Position numbers and translations under genes: made by a program. A DNA stretch of 64,000 bases from Scandinavium manionii (GTDB lineage: Bacteria; Pseudomonadota; Gammaproteobacteria; Enterobacterales; Enterobacteriaceae), in the NCBI RefSeq assembly GCF_024764775.1, contig NZ_JALIGC010000035.1:248001-312000 (forward strand). Direction: 5' to 3'. This document shows positions 1 to 7,729 of the stretch, piece after piece; position 1 is the stretch's first letter; every line of letters starts with the position of its first letter. Below the pieces are notes generated by a model, which was not told the origin of the DNA, made no database searches, and saw nothing but the letters and a program-made list of their open reading frames with translations.

Positions 1-467
1 TGCTGCATGAGCGGGTTCACAAAACGCCAGCCGATTGTGGTGTCGAACATTTCAGCCTGACGCTGGAACGGCGTAGTGGCTTTGCCCATCACAAACGGCG
101 CACGGGACATGGATTCCACGCCGCCTGCAATCAGTAAATCCGCATCGCCGGAACGGATTGCGCGGGCAGCAAAGCCAATCGCATCCAGTCCAGAACCGCA
201 TAAACGGTTGATAGTGGTGCCGGAGACCGTCTGCGGCAGGCCCGCCAGTAACGATGCCATGCGTGCCACGTTGCGGTTATCTTCCCCCGCCTGGTTGGCA
301 CAGCCGAAAATCACATCGTCGATACGTTCAGCATCCAGCTGCGGATGCCTGTCGAGCAGCGCCCGCAGTGGCACCGCGCCCAAATCGTCGGCGCGAATCC
401 CGGAAAGTCCACCGCCGTAGCGCCCCACTGGCGTTCTCACTCCGTCACAGATAAATGCGTCACGCAT
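1..467 (-). CDS. paaJ: 3-oxoadipyl-CoA/3-oxo-5,6-dehydrosuberyl-CoA thiolase (5' part only)
   Basis: Thiolase of phenylacetate breakdown; it splits 3-oxo-5,6-dehydrosuberyl-CoA and 3-oxoadipyl-CoA to release acetyl-CoA in the last steps of the pathway. Only the first 155 codons are in the window; the rest runs off the left edge. The translation begins MRDAFICDGVRTPVGRYGGG and reaches the thiolase active-site motif NRLCGSGLDA, whose nucleophilic Cys is residue 90, the same position as in E. coli PaaJ. The ATG shares one base with the paaI stop (TGATG), so the two are translationally coupled as the distal end of the paa operon. Identification is firm; the missing 3' part cannot be judged. Confidence 0.95.
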   Translation of the reverse strand, partial: MRDAFICDGVRTPVGRYGGGLSGIRADDLGAVPLRALLDRHPQLDAERIDDVIFGCANQAGEDNRNVARMASLLAGLPQTVSGTTINRLCGSGLDAIGFAARAIRSGDADLLIAGGVESMSRAPFVMGKATTPFQRQAEMFDTTIGWRFVNPLMQ

Positions 468-892
468 CAGGCTTCTCCCGTTACGCTGCCGCCGATGCGG
501 TGTGATTTACCGCGAAACAGGGCCACAGCTTTTTGTTGTTGGTTAACAATTTCAATGTCATACACCCCGGTCAATTTGCCCTGATGCATCACGCGCGCGG
601 TGGCGGTGAGTTTGTCTCCGGCAAAGCCCGGACGCAGAAAGTCGATGTTGCAGCCCGATGCCACCGCCGCCAGCCCCTGGCTGTTGCAGGCGTAGGCAAA
701 TGCCGTATCCGCCAGCGAAAAAAGCTGTCCGCCGTGGCAGGTTTGATGGCCGTTAAGCATGTTGGCGGTGACGGTCATGGTCAGCACCGCGAAGCCTTCA
801 CCCATCTCGATAATGTCAATCCCCAGCGCCTGGGCGCAGGTGTCGCGTTCGTACATCACGCGGGCGTTATGCCAGGCGTCGTTATGACTCAT
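467..892 (-). CDS. paaI: hydroxyphenylacetyl-CoA thioesterase
   Basis: Hotdog-fold thioesterase that hydrolyses dead-end ring-hydroxylated phenylacetyl-CoA esters and so frees CoA during phenylacetate catabolism. The 141-residue protein carries the family core HGGQLFSLADTAFAYACNSQ with the conserved Gly-Gly turn and catalytic-region Asp near residue 61. I place the start at the ATG at 892 (MSHNDAW), which matches the E. coli N-terminus; an in-frame codon seven residues upstream lies inside paaH and is unlikely. The start overlaps the end of paaH by 11 bp, as expected for tight coupling inside the operon. Confidence 0.93.
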   Translation of the reverse strand: MSHNDAWHNARVMYERDTCAQALGIDIIEMGEGFAVLTMTVTANMLNGHQTCHGGQLFSLADTAFAYACNSQGLAAVASGCNIDFLRPGFAGDKLTATARVMHQGKLTGVYDIEIVNQQQKAVALFRGKSHRIGGSVTGEA

Positions 893-2312
893 AGCTACTC
901 TCCAGAAGCGCACGCTGGCGCAGCAAGGAACAGGGGCGATAGCGTTCTTCGCCGTAATGACGTTGCAGGTTTTCCAGCAGCGCCAGCACGCGCTGCCAGC
1001 CGAGCTGTTCGCCCCACTGGAGCGGACCGCGCGGATAATTCACACCCAGACGCATGGCGGTGTTGATATCCTCTTCGCTGGCGACGCCTTTTTGCAGGGC
1101 GTCCAGCGCTTCGTTGACCAGCATCGCCACGGTGCGCCACACCAGCAGCCCCGGATAATCGGCGACCAGCAGCACTTTTTTGCCCTGCTGCTGCAACCAG
1201 TAAATGGCTTTCTCCGTCGACTCCAGACGGTTGCCCGGTGCGGCGGCAATCACCACCACCGCGCCTTCGCTGCGGTCCATCATCACCACCGGCTGGCGAG
1301 TGCGTGTAGCCGCCGCCTGAGCAGTTTCACCCGTGGTTTCTATCAGAAGCACCTCATCAAGAGTGACAACGTCACGTTCTTTTTGCACACTGGATGCCTG
1401 ACGATGCGCAGGCACAGCCGGATAAAACGCCGGCTCGGCGGCCCCCTGCGGCCAGGGATAAACACCCTGCCCACTTTTTTTACCGTAGCGCCCCGCCAGC
1501 ACCAGTTCCTGCTGCACCAGCGACGGCAGAAAACGACGTTCCTGCCAGAAGGCGTTAAATACGGAACAGGTGACGGCGAAATTCACGTCCTGACCAATCA
1601 AATCTGTCAGCGCCAGCGGTCCCATCGGGAAACCACCCGCTTCACGTAGCGCCGTATCAATCGCTTCCGGGGCGGCAACCTGCTCTTCCAACGCGCGCCA
1701 GGCTTCGGCATAGAACGGACGCGCCACTCGGTTGACGATAAAACCCGGTGTGGAGTGGCACTGAACCGGCTGTTTGCCCCAGGCCAGCACGCACTGGCTG
1801 AGTTGCGTCACCACTTCGGTGGACGTCGCCACACCACTCACCACTTCCACCAGTTTCATTACCGGCGCCGGGTTGAAGAAATGCAGCCCCGCCACGCGCT
1901 CCGGGTGCTTCACGCCCGCCGCAATCGCGGTAATCGATATGGATGAAGTGTTGCTGGTCAGCAGCGTGTGCGGTGGGCAGATTTCACCCAGCTGCGCAAA
2001 CAACGCTTTTTTGACGTCAAGATTTTCAGCTGCCGCTTCAATCACTAAATCGGCAGCAGCGAGTGCGGCGATGTCAGTCACCGGCAAAATGCGCGCCAGA
2101 CCGCGTTCGCAGGCGTCGGCGCTGAGTTTGCCACGCGCAACCCGGGATTCCAGACGCTGACGCAGCGCGTCAATAGCGCGAGACATGGCGTCGGCTGAGA
2201 TGTCATGCAACAGCACCTGCTGCCCGGCCATCGCCGCCACTTCCGCAATACCAGCGCCCATGGTGCCGCTGCCAATGACCGCTACGGTTCGAATCTGTTG
2301 GCTCATGGTCAT
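882..2312 (-). CDS. paaH: 3-hydroxyadipyl-CoA dehydrogenase
   Basis: NAD-dependent enzyme that oxidises (S)-3-hydroxyadipyl-CoA to 3-oxoadipyl-CoA in the beta-oxidation-like lower part of the pathway. The 476-residue product has an N-terminal Rossmann fold with GSGTMG at residues 14-19, the 3-hydroxyacyl-CoA dehydrogenase active-site stretch HFFNPAPVMKLVEVV, and two C-terminal 3HCDH domains (the second around residues 400-476, with LGVNYPRGP). Length matches the E. coli enzyme (475). The ATG at 2312 overlaps the paaG stop in an ATGA tetranucleotide; a second ATG two codons downstream is the only plausible alternative start. Confidence 0.95.
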   Translation of the reverse strand: MTMSQQIRTVAVIGSGTMGAGIAEVAAMAGQQVLLHDISADAMSRAIDALRQRLESRVARGKLSADACERGLARILPVTDIAALAAADLVIEAAAENLDVKKALFAQLGEICPPHTLLTSNTSSISITAIAAGVKHPERVAGLHFFNPAPVMKLVEVVSGVATSTEVVTQLSQCVLAWGKQPVQCHSTPGFIVNRVARPFYAEAWRALEEQVAAPEAIDTALREAGGFPMGPLALTDLIGQDVNFAVTCSVFNAFWQERRFLPSLVQQELVLAGRYGKKSGQGVYPWPQGAAEPAFYPAVPAHRQASSVQKERDVVTLDEVLLIETTGETAQAAATRTRQPVVMMDRSEGAVVVIAAAPGNRLESTEKAIYWLQQQGKKVLLVADYPGLLVWRTVAMLVNEALDALQKGVASEEDINTAMRLGVNYPRGPLQWGEQLGWQRVLALLENLQRHYGEERYRPCSLLRQRALLESSYES

Positions 2313-3097
2313 TTCCCGCTGAATTGTGGTTGACGTTTGGCGAGGAAGGCGCTGACGCCTTCGCGGTAATCCGCGCTGCGCCCCGCCAAGCGCTGGTAGT
2401 CACGCTCGAGGTCGAGCTGTGCGTCCAGGTCGTTGGTTTCCGCCGCGTTGATCGCCTGTTTGATAAGCCCGAGGCCATATGTCGGCTGCGTAGCGAAATG
2501 GCGCGCCAGCTGGTTGGCGGCGTCGCTGAGCTGCGCGTCATCCACCACTTGCCAGATCATGCCCCACTGCTGAGCCTGTTCGGCGCTGAGTTTGTCTCCC
2601 AGCAGCGCCAGGCCCATGGCCCGAGCACGCCCCGCCACTCGCGGTAAAACCCAGGTTCCGCCGCAGTCCGGAATCAGTCCCAACTTGCTGAACGCCATCA
2701 CGAAATTCGCAGAACGCGCGGCAATGACTATGTCGCAGCCAAGGGCAAGCGTCGCACCCGCACCTGCCGCCACGCCGTTTACCGCACAGATAACCGGTTT
2801 TGGCAGCGTTGCCAGACGGCGAACCAGCGGGTTCCAGAACGTTTCTACCGAATAACCGAGATCCGGCGGCGGACCGCTCGGGTCAACGTTGCGATCGTTC
2901 AGATCTTGTCCGGCGCAGAATCCGCGTCCGGCGCCGGTGATAACCAGACACCGAATCGTTTCATCGCGTTCGGCCTGCTTCAGGCACTCGGCGAGCTGCC
3001 CGTGCATCACCTCGTTAAAGCTGTTCAGTCGATCCGGACGATTCAGCGTTAGCGTCATCACCCCATGCTCAACGTGACTGAGAATAAAAGCGTCCAT
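2309..3097 (-). CDS. paaG: 1,2-epoxyphenylacetyl-CoA isomerase (crotonase family)
   Basis: Crotonase-fold enzyme that isomerises the ring 1,2-epoxide of phenylacetyl-CoA to the seven-membered oxepin-CoA, the step that prepares the ring for cleavage by PaaZ; it also isomerises unsaturated intermediates later on. The 262 residues equal the E. coli length and include the oxyanion-hole segments GRGFCAGQDLNDR and GVAAGAGATLALGCD and the catalytic-Asp region LIPDCGGTW. The gene lies two bases downstream of paaF and overlaps paaH by 4 bp. PaaF is its paralogue; the GQDLNDRNVDP segment and best-recalled similarity distinguish PaaG. Confidence 0.94.
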   Translation of the reverse strand: MDAFILSHVEHGVMTLTLNRPDRLNSFNEVMHGQLAECLKQAERDETIRCLVITGAGRGFCAGQDLNDRNVDPSGPPPDLGYSVETFWNPLVRRLATLPKPVICAVNGVAAGAGATLALGCDIVIAARSANFVMAFSKLGLIPDCGGTWVLPRVAGRARAMGLALLGDKLSAEQAQQWGMIWQVVDDAQLSDAANQLARHFATQPTYGLGLIKQAINAAETNDLDAQLDLERDYQRLAGRSADYREGVSAFLAKRQPQFSGK

Positions 3098-3099
3098 CG

Positions 3100-3867
3100 T
3101 TAGCGTCCTTTGAATTCGGGTTGGCGTTTGGCAAGAAACGCAGCGATACCTTCGCGACGATCGTCGGTGGCGCTGAGCAGCGTAAACAGCTGGCGCTCCT
3201 GCGCGAGTCCGGCACCGAGCATCATTTCCTGCGACTGACGAAGCGCCTGCTTCGCAGCCTGCAACGCCAGCGGGGAGTGTTTCGCCATTGCAGCCGCCAG
3301 GCTGATGGCATATTCCGTGGTCAGCCCAACGGGGTAAATCTCACTCACCAGCCCCGCCTGCTGCGCGCGCGGGGCATCAATGCTGCGTCCGGTCAGCACC
3401 ATTTGTGTCGCTAATGATTTGCCCACGCAGCGGATCAGACGCTGCGTGCCGCCTGCGCCCGGCATCAGGCCGAGGGTGATTTCCGGCAGACCAAATGTGG
3501 CGTTGTCGCCCGCCACCACCACATCGCACAGCAGCGCCAGTTCACAACCGGCGCCCAGCGCGTAGCCGTTCACGGCGGCAATCAGAGGTTTGCTGAAGGC
3601 ATCGATGCGCGCCCAAATGCGTGGGCGAATATCGTTCAGGGTCGCGGCTAAATCCTTTTCCGCCATCTCCTGTAAATCAGCCCCGGCGGCAAACACGCGC
3701 TCGCTGCCGGTAATGATGACCGCGCCGATGCTGCTGTCCTGCTGGGCTGATTCCAGCGCGTCGGCAATTTGGGTCAATAACGCGTTGTTCAGGGCGTTGC
3801 GCGCCTGCGGACGGTTGAGCGTCAGCTGCAATACGCGGTCGTGGCGGCTAATCAGTAATTCGCTCAT
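3100..3867 (-). CDS. paaF: 2,3-dehydroadipyl-CoA hydratase (crotonase family)
   Basis: Enoyl-CoA hydratase that adds water to 2,3-dehydroadipyl-CoA to give 3-hydroxyadipyl-CoA, the substrate of PaaH. The 255-residue crotonase has the two glutamates expected for a true hydratase: one in the segment LVSEI/LPEITLGLMPGAGG and one in the preceding alanine-rich loop ALGAGCELALLCD, together with FAAGADLQEM at the first oxyanion loop. Its ATG at 3867 overlaps the paaE stop by 4 bp. Together with paaG it forms a tandem paralogue pair typical of all enteric paa operons. Confidence 0.94.
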   Translation of the reverse strand: MSELLISRHDRVLQLTLNRPQARNALNNALLTQIADALESAQQDSSIGAVIITGSERVFAAGADLQEMAEKDLAATLNDIRPRIWARIDAFSKPLIAAVNGYALGAGCELALLCDVVVAGDNATFGLPEITLGLMPGAGGTQRLIRCVGKSLATQMVLTGRSIDAPRAQQAGLVSEIYPVGLTTEYAISLAAAMAKHSPLALQAAKQALRQSQEMMLGAGLAQERQLFTLLSATDDRREGIAAFLAKRQPEFKGR

Positions 3868-4934
3868 GCCATCCCCTTCGCATCAAAATCGACGATCACA
3901 TCGGCAGTGAGCGGCAGCGACTGGCAGCTCAGAACATATCCTGCTGCGAGTTCATCCGGCTCGAGGCTGTAATTGGTTGCCATCGACACTTCACCGCGCA
4001 GTACTTTGCATTTGCAGGTGGCGCACACCCCGCCTTTGCAGGCGTAAGGTAAGTCCGCGCCCTGACGCAGGGCGGCGTCGAGAATGCTTTCGTCGTCAGC
4101 GGAAAGGACTATCGCGCGGTCACGCCCGTCCTGGCGCAGGGTGACCGTCTGGCCGTCGGCCTGCACGCTTGACGCGTGGCGCACGGTGCTGCCCGGCGTA
4201 TTGAAGCGCTCGAGATGAATGGCATTTTGCGACATTCCAAGCGCTACAAGTGCAGTTTCAGCGTCGTCCATCATCGCCGCCGGGCCGCAGATAAAGGCCT
4301 CATCAAACTGACTGAAATTCAGCAGATAGCGGGAAAGCGCATGCAATTTTTCACCGTCAATGCGGCCATGCAGCAGCGCGCTGTCGAGGGTTTCCTGACT
4401 GAAAATACTCAGCAATTGCAGGCGCGTCGGATACGTGTCTTTCAGGTCGGCCAGCTGTTGGCGGAACATCATGCTCTGGCTGCTGCGGTTGCCGTAAATC
4501 ACGGTGAACACGCTGTCCGGCTCGGCCTGTAATGTGGTTTCCACAATCGCCAGCATCGGGGTTATCCCGGAGCCTGCGGCGATCGCCAGATAGTGTCCGC
4601 TGCGCTCAGGCTGCGGCTGATAGCCGAAATTACCCTGAGGGATCATCACCTCGAGGGTCATGCCAGCTTTGATTTCATCCCTGGCATAGCGGGAGAAGCG
4701 CCCGCCTTCGATGGCCTTCACCGCCACGCTGATTTCGCCCGGCACGGCGCGGCGACAAATCGAATAACAGCGGCGGAGTTCTTCGCCTGCCAGTTTGGCC
4801 TTCAGGGTCAGATGCTGACCGGGGCGAAACGCGTAGGCAGTTTGCAGCGTTTGCGGTACGGCGAACGTAATGGTCACCGCATCGCGGGTTTCCGGCTCGA
4901 CCTTTGCCACCGTAAGCGAATGAAACGTCGTCAT
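3864..4934 (-). CDS. paaE: phenylacetyl-CoA epoxidase reductase subunit
   Basis: Electron-transfer subunit of the PaaABCE epoxidase; it passes electrons from NADPH through FAD and a [2Fe-2S] cluster to the di-iron centre in PaaA. The 356-residue protein is a ferredoxin-NADP reductase module (FAD motif RCYSICR near residue 55, NADP motif GSGITPMLA near residue 117) followed by a C-terminal plant-type ferredoxin with Cys ligands in YACKGGVCATC and a fourth Cys in LSCQS. The ATG at 4934 gives exactly the E. coli length; the reading frame extends upstream but that part overlaps paaD and lacks family similarity. Confidence 0.95.
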   Translation of the reverse strand: MTTFHSLTVAKVEPETRDAVTITFAVPQTLQTAYAFRPGQHLTLKAKLAGEELRRCYSICRRAVPGEISVAVKAIEGGRFSRYARDEIKAGMTLEVMIPQGNFGYQPQPERSGHYLAIAAGSGITPMLAIVETTLQAEPDSVFTVIYGNRSSQSMMFRQQLADLKDTYPTRLQLLSIFSQETLDSALLHGRIDGEKLHALSRYLLNFSQFDEAFICGPAAMMDDAETALVALGMSQNAIHLERFNTPGSTVRHASSVQADGQTVTLRQDGRDRAIVLSADDESILDAALRQGADLPYACKGGVCATCKCKVLRGEVSMATNYSLEPDELAAGYVLSCQSLPLTADVIVDFDAKGMA

Positions 4935-4941
4935 GGCAACC

Positions 4942-5439
4942 TCAAATACATTTAAAGTAATCAAAGGGTTCCCGGCAGCTGTCGCAGCGGTATAACGCTT
5001 TACAGGCCGTGGAACCGAATTCACTGATCATCGTGGTTTGGGTGCTGGCGCAGCGCGGACAGGCCACATCCGTCGGCATTCCCGCGTGGCAGGCATGGGC
5101 CTGTGGCGGGCTGATGCCGTACTGACGCAGGCGTTCACGGGCGTCCGGCGTCATCCAGTCCGTGGTCCACGGCGGGTCAAGCTGCAGGACGATATGCACC
5201 GGCGTGTAGCCGTGCGCGGTCATCGCGGTGCGGATCTCACCGAGCAGATGCTCCGTTGCCGGGCAGCCAGAATAGGTTGGCGTGAAGCCCACCACCCAAC
5301 CATCGCCCTGCGGCGTCACGCTGCGCACCATCCCGAGATCGGTGATGGTCAGCACCGGCACTTCCGGGTCTGAAATCTGACTTAACAGCGTCCAAATCTC
5401 ATGGACTTCAGCGGGAGCAATACTGGCGAGACGTTGCAT
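4942..5439 (-). CDS. paaD: phenylacetate-CoA epoxygenase assembly protein PaaD
   Basis: Small protein needed for PaaABCE activity, thought to help iron-sulfur cluster assembly, probably of PaaE. The 165-residue chain has an N-terminal DUF59/MIP18-type domain (DPEVPVLTITDLGMVR, then a conserved Cys in TYSGCPATE) and a C-terminal four-cysteine knuckle (CPRC and CDSC) that suggests a bound metal. I choose the ATG at 5439 because a strong GGAGG ribosome binding site precedes it and because the alternative six codons upstream would overlap paaC. paaE starts seven bases after its stop. Confidence 0.93.
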   Translation of the reverse strand: MQRLASIAPAEVHEIWTLLSQISDPEVPVLTITDLGMVRSVTPQGDGWVVGFTPTYSGCPATEHLLGEIRTAMTAHGYTPVHIVLQLDPPWTTDWMTPDARERLRQYGISPPQAHACHAGMPTDVACPRCASTQTTMISEFGSTACKALYRCDSCREPFDYFKCI

Positions 5440-5450
5440 AGCGACCTCCG

Positions 5451-6206
5451 TTACCACTGCTGACCGGGATACGAACGCTGCAGATACTGCATTTCTGCCA
5501 GCATCGGCCCCAGATGTTCGGTGTGTAGCCCCTGTTTACCGCCGGTGCGGTACGGCGGCTCTGGCGGAACCTTGAGTTCTGCGGCTGCCAGTACGCTGGA
5601 AATTTCCGCCAGCCAGCCGGCTTTCAGTTCACGCGGGTCGACGGCGACGCCTTCAGCAATCAGCGTTTCTTCCAGCGCATCGGCCTGGAACAGTTCGGCG
5701 GTGAAGCGCCACAGATTGTCGATGGCGGCCTGCATCCGCGCGCTCGAAAGCTCGGTCCCTGCGCCCAGACGCTCAACCCAGCCACGGCTGAAGCGCAGGT
5801 GATAACGCGCTTCTTTAATGGCTTTGGCGGCGATGGCGGCAATCTGTGCGTCTTTGCTGCTCGTAAGGCGACTGAACAACGCCACGTGCCAGGCATCAAT
5901 AAACAGCTGGCGCGCCAGAGTGTCAGCAAAATTACCGTTCGGCTGCTCTACCAGCAGAATGTTGCAGAACTGGCGTTCGTCGCGGCCAAACGCCAGCGTG
6001 TCTTCATCGCCTGCGCCCTGACGTTCAGCGGCGTAGGTCAGAAAATTGCGCGCCTGGCCCATCAGGTCGAGGCCGATATTCGCCAGCGCCAGATCGATTT
6101 CCAGCTCCGGGGCGTGACCGCACCAGGCTGAAAGGCGCTGAGAAAGCACCAGACAGTTATCGCCGAGGCGCAGAGCGTAAGTCGCGATAGGATCGTGATT
6201 CTTCAT
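5451..6206 (-). CDS. paaC: phenylacetyl-CoA epoxidase structural subunit
   Basis: Ferritin-like subunit that pairs with the catalytic PaaA in the epoxidase core but is itself regarded as structural. The 251-residue helical protein carries the family signatures LALANIGLDLMGQARNF, DERQF, EARYHLRFSRGW and the C-terminal HTEHLGPMLAEMQYLQR, all shared with E. coli PaaC (248 residues). It is the fourth minus-strand gene from the right in the operon, 7 bp after paaB and 11 bp before the paaD start codon. No truncation or frameshift is visible. Confidence 0.94.
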   Translation of the reverse strand: MKNHDPIATYALRLGDNCLVLSQRLSAWCGHAPELEIDLALANIGLDLMGQARNFLTYAAERQGAGDEDTLAFGRDERQFCNILLVEQPNGNFADTLARQLFIDAWHVALFSRLTSSKDAQIAAIAAKAIKEARYHLRFSRGWVERLGAGTELSSARMQAAIDNLWRFTAELFQADALEETLIAEGVAVDPRELKAGWLAEISSVLAAAELKVPPEPPYRTGGKQGLHTEHLGPMLAEMQYLQRSYPGQQW

Positions 6207-6213
6207 GACTGCC

Positions 6214-6501
6214 TCACATGTGCTCGATGCCGTCAGGCAGGGTGTAGAACGTCGGGTGGCGATAGATTTTGCTCTCCGCCGGGTCGAAAAATTCGCCGCG
6301 TTCTTCCGGCTGTGAGGCTACGATTTCGCTCGCTTTTACCACCCAGATTGAGCAACCTTCGCTGCGGCGGGTGTAGGCATCACGGGCATTTTCCAGCGCC
6401 ATGCGATCGTCGGCGGCGTGCAGGCTGCCCACATGACGGTGCGATAAACCCTGTTTGCTGCGAACGAACACTTCATATAACGGCCAGTAGACATTGCTCA
6501 T
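6214..6501 (-). CDS. paaB: phenylacetyl-CoA epoxidase subunit PaaB
   Basis: Bridging subunit that joins PaaAC heterodimers into the larger epoxidase complex. The 95-residue product starts MSNVYWPLYEVFVRSKQGLS and contains HVGSLHAADDRMALENARD, both hallmarks of PaaB. The reading frame extends 24 codons upstream into paaA, but the ATG at 6501, preceded by AAGGAGAACAACA, gives the family length and is the clear start. It sits 11 bp downstream of paaA. Confidence 0.94.
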   Translation of the reverse strand: MSNVYWPLYEVFVRSKQGLSHRHVGSLHAADDRMALENARDAYTRRSEGCSIWVVKASEIVASQPEERGEFFDPAESKIYRHPTFYTLPDGIEHM

Positions 6502-6512
6502 TGTTGTTCTCC

Positions 6513-7442
6513 TTACGCCACGTTGCGGGCCTGCTGTTTTTCGGCATGCGCCAGCGCGGCTTCCCGCACCCATGCGCCCTCTTCCCAGGCTTTACGCTTG
6601 GCGGCCAGACGTTCGTGGTTGCAAATACCACGCCCGTTAATCACGTCATTAAATTCATTCCAGTCGATAGCGCCGAAGCGGTACTCACCGGTGGTTTCGT
6701 CGAGCGTTAGGTCCGGGTCCGGTACGGTCATGCCCAACATTTCCACCTGCGGAACGGTGTTGTCGACAAAGCGCTGACGCAGTTCATCATTACCGAAGCG
6801 TTTGATTTTCCACGCCAGGCTCTGGGCGCTGTTCGGCGAGCTGTCATCGTTCGGCCCGAACATCATCAGCGCAGGCCACCAGAAGCGGTTGATTGCGTCC
6901 TGCAACATCGCGCGCTGCTCTTCGCTGCCGTTCGCCAGCGCCATGCAGGCTTCGAATCCTTGACGCTGATGAAAACTCTCTTCTTTACAGATTTTCACCA
7001 TCGCACGGGCATACGGTCCGTAAGACGTGCGACACAGCGCCACCTGATTGACAATGGCTGCCCCATCGACCAGCCAGCCAATCACACCGATATCGGCCCA
7101 GTTCAGCGTCGGGTAATTAAAGATGGAGGAGTACTTCATTCGTCCGTCGAGCATCTTCTGATAGATGTCTTCGCGGGCGCAGCCGAGGGTTTCCGCCGCG
7201 CTGTAGAGATAAAGGCCGTGCCCGGCTTCGTCCTGCACTTTAGCCAGCAGAATGGCTTTTCGGCGCAGCGTCGGCGCACGGGTTATCCAGTTACCTTCCG
7301 GCAGCATACCGACAATCTCAGAGTGCGCGTGCTGGCCAATCTGGCGGATCAGCGTTTTGCGGTACGCCTCGGGCATCCAGTCCTGCGGCTCAATGGCCGT
7401 CTCTTCGGCGATGCGCGCTTCAAAGCGTTGTTCTTCAGTCAC
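6513..7442 (-). CDS. paaA: phenylacetyl-CoA epoxidase catalytic di-iron subunit
   Basis: Oxygenase subunit that inserts one oxygen atom into phenylacetyl-CoA to make ring 1,2-epoxyphenylacetyl-CoA. The 309 residues match the E. coli length. Ferritin-like di-iron ligand motifs are visible at VQDEAGHGLYLYSAAE and CKEESFHQRQGFEACMA. I read a GTG start at 7442 because AAGGTGA sits just upstream and the protein then begins VTEEQRFEARI as in relatives; the ATG 18 codons upstream would eat into the divergent regulatory region. First gene of the ten-gene minus-strand operon. Confidence 0.94.
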   Translation of the reverse strand: MTEEQRFEARIAEETAIEPQDWMPEAYRKTLIRQIGQHAHSEIVGMLPEGNWITRAPTLRRKAILLAKVQDEAGHGLYLYSAAETLGCAREDIYQKMLDGRMKYSSIFNYPTLNWADIGVIGWLVDGAAIVNQVALCRTSYGPYARAMVKICKEESFHQRQGFEACMALANGSEEQRAMLQDAINRFWWPALMMFGPNDDSSPNSAQSLAWKIKRFGNDELRQRFVDNTVPQVEMLGMTVPDPDLTLDETTGEYRFGAIDWNEFNDVINGRGICNHERLAAKRKAWEEGAWVREAALAHAEKQQARNVA

Positions 7443-7729
7443 ATTGTCACCTTTATGATTCCCATTTGATTCATTAAGTGCATTTTTATGAATCACATTG
7501 TTTATGTGAAGTTACATAAAGGTTAACTAAAACCCCAAGAATGGTTTGTGTATTCTGTGACGCCCTTCGCAGAGTAAATCGCAATATCGTTACATAACAA
7601 TGAAGTAACAAATAAACAGATGCAGACAAAGATCGCATTGTTAATAAATTATTAAAATCATCATTGATTTTTATGATTCATAATCAAACTATGTATGACG
7701 AAACGACGTAACATTTACGGAGAGACACA
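7443..7729. promoter_or_regulatory. divergent paaA/paaZ control region
   Basis: This 287-bp, AT-rich gap separates the two divergent paa transcription units. It contains several TGATTC/GAATCA hexamers, the type of half-site reported for the repressor PaaX: TGATTC at 7456-7461 and 7467-7472, GAATCA at 7490-7495 on the paaA side, and on the paaZ side an interrupted palindrome TGATT-CAT-AATCA at 7674-7686 preceded by AATCA-TCAT-TGATT at 7656-7669. A CRP-like TGTGA lies near 7505. The PaaX assignment rests on remembered motifs; the paaX gene itself is not in the window. Confidence 0.55.

Noticed and set aside
957..1649. 230-codon open frame antisense to paaH
   Set aside because: Shadow frame without ribosome binding site; paaH is well supported.
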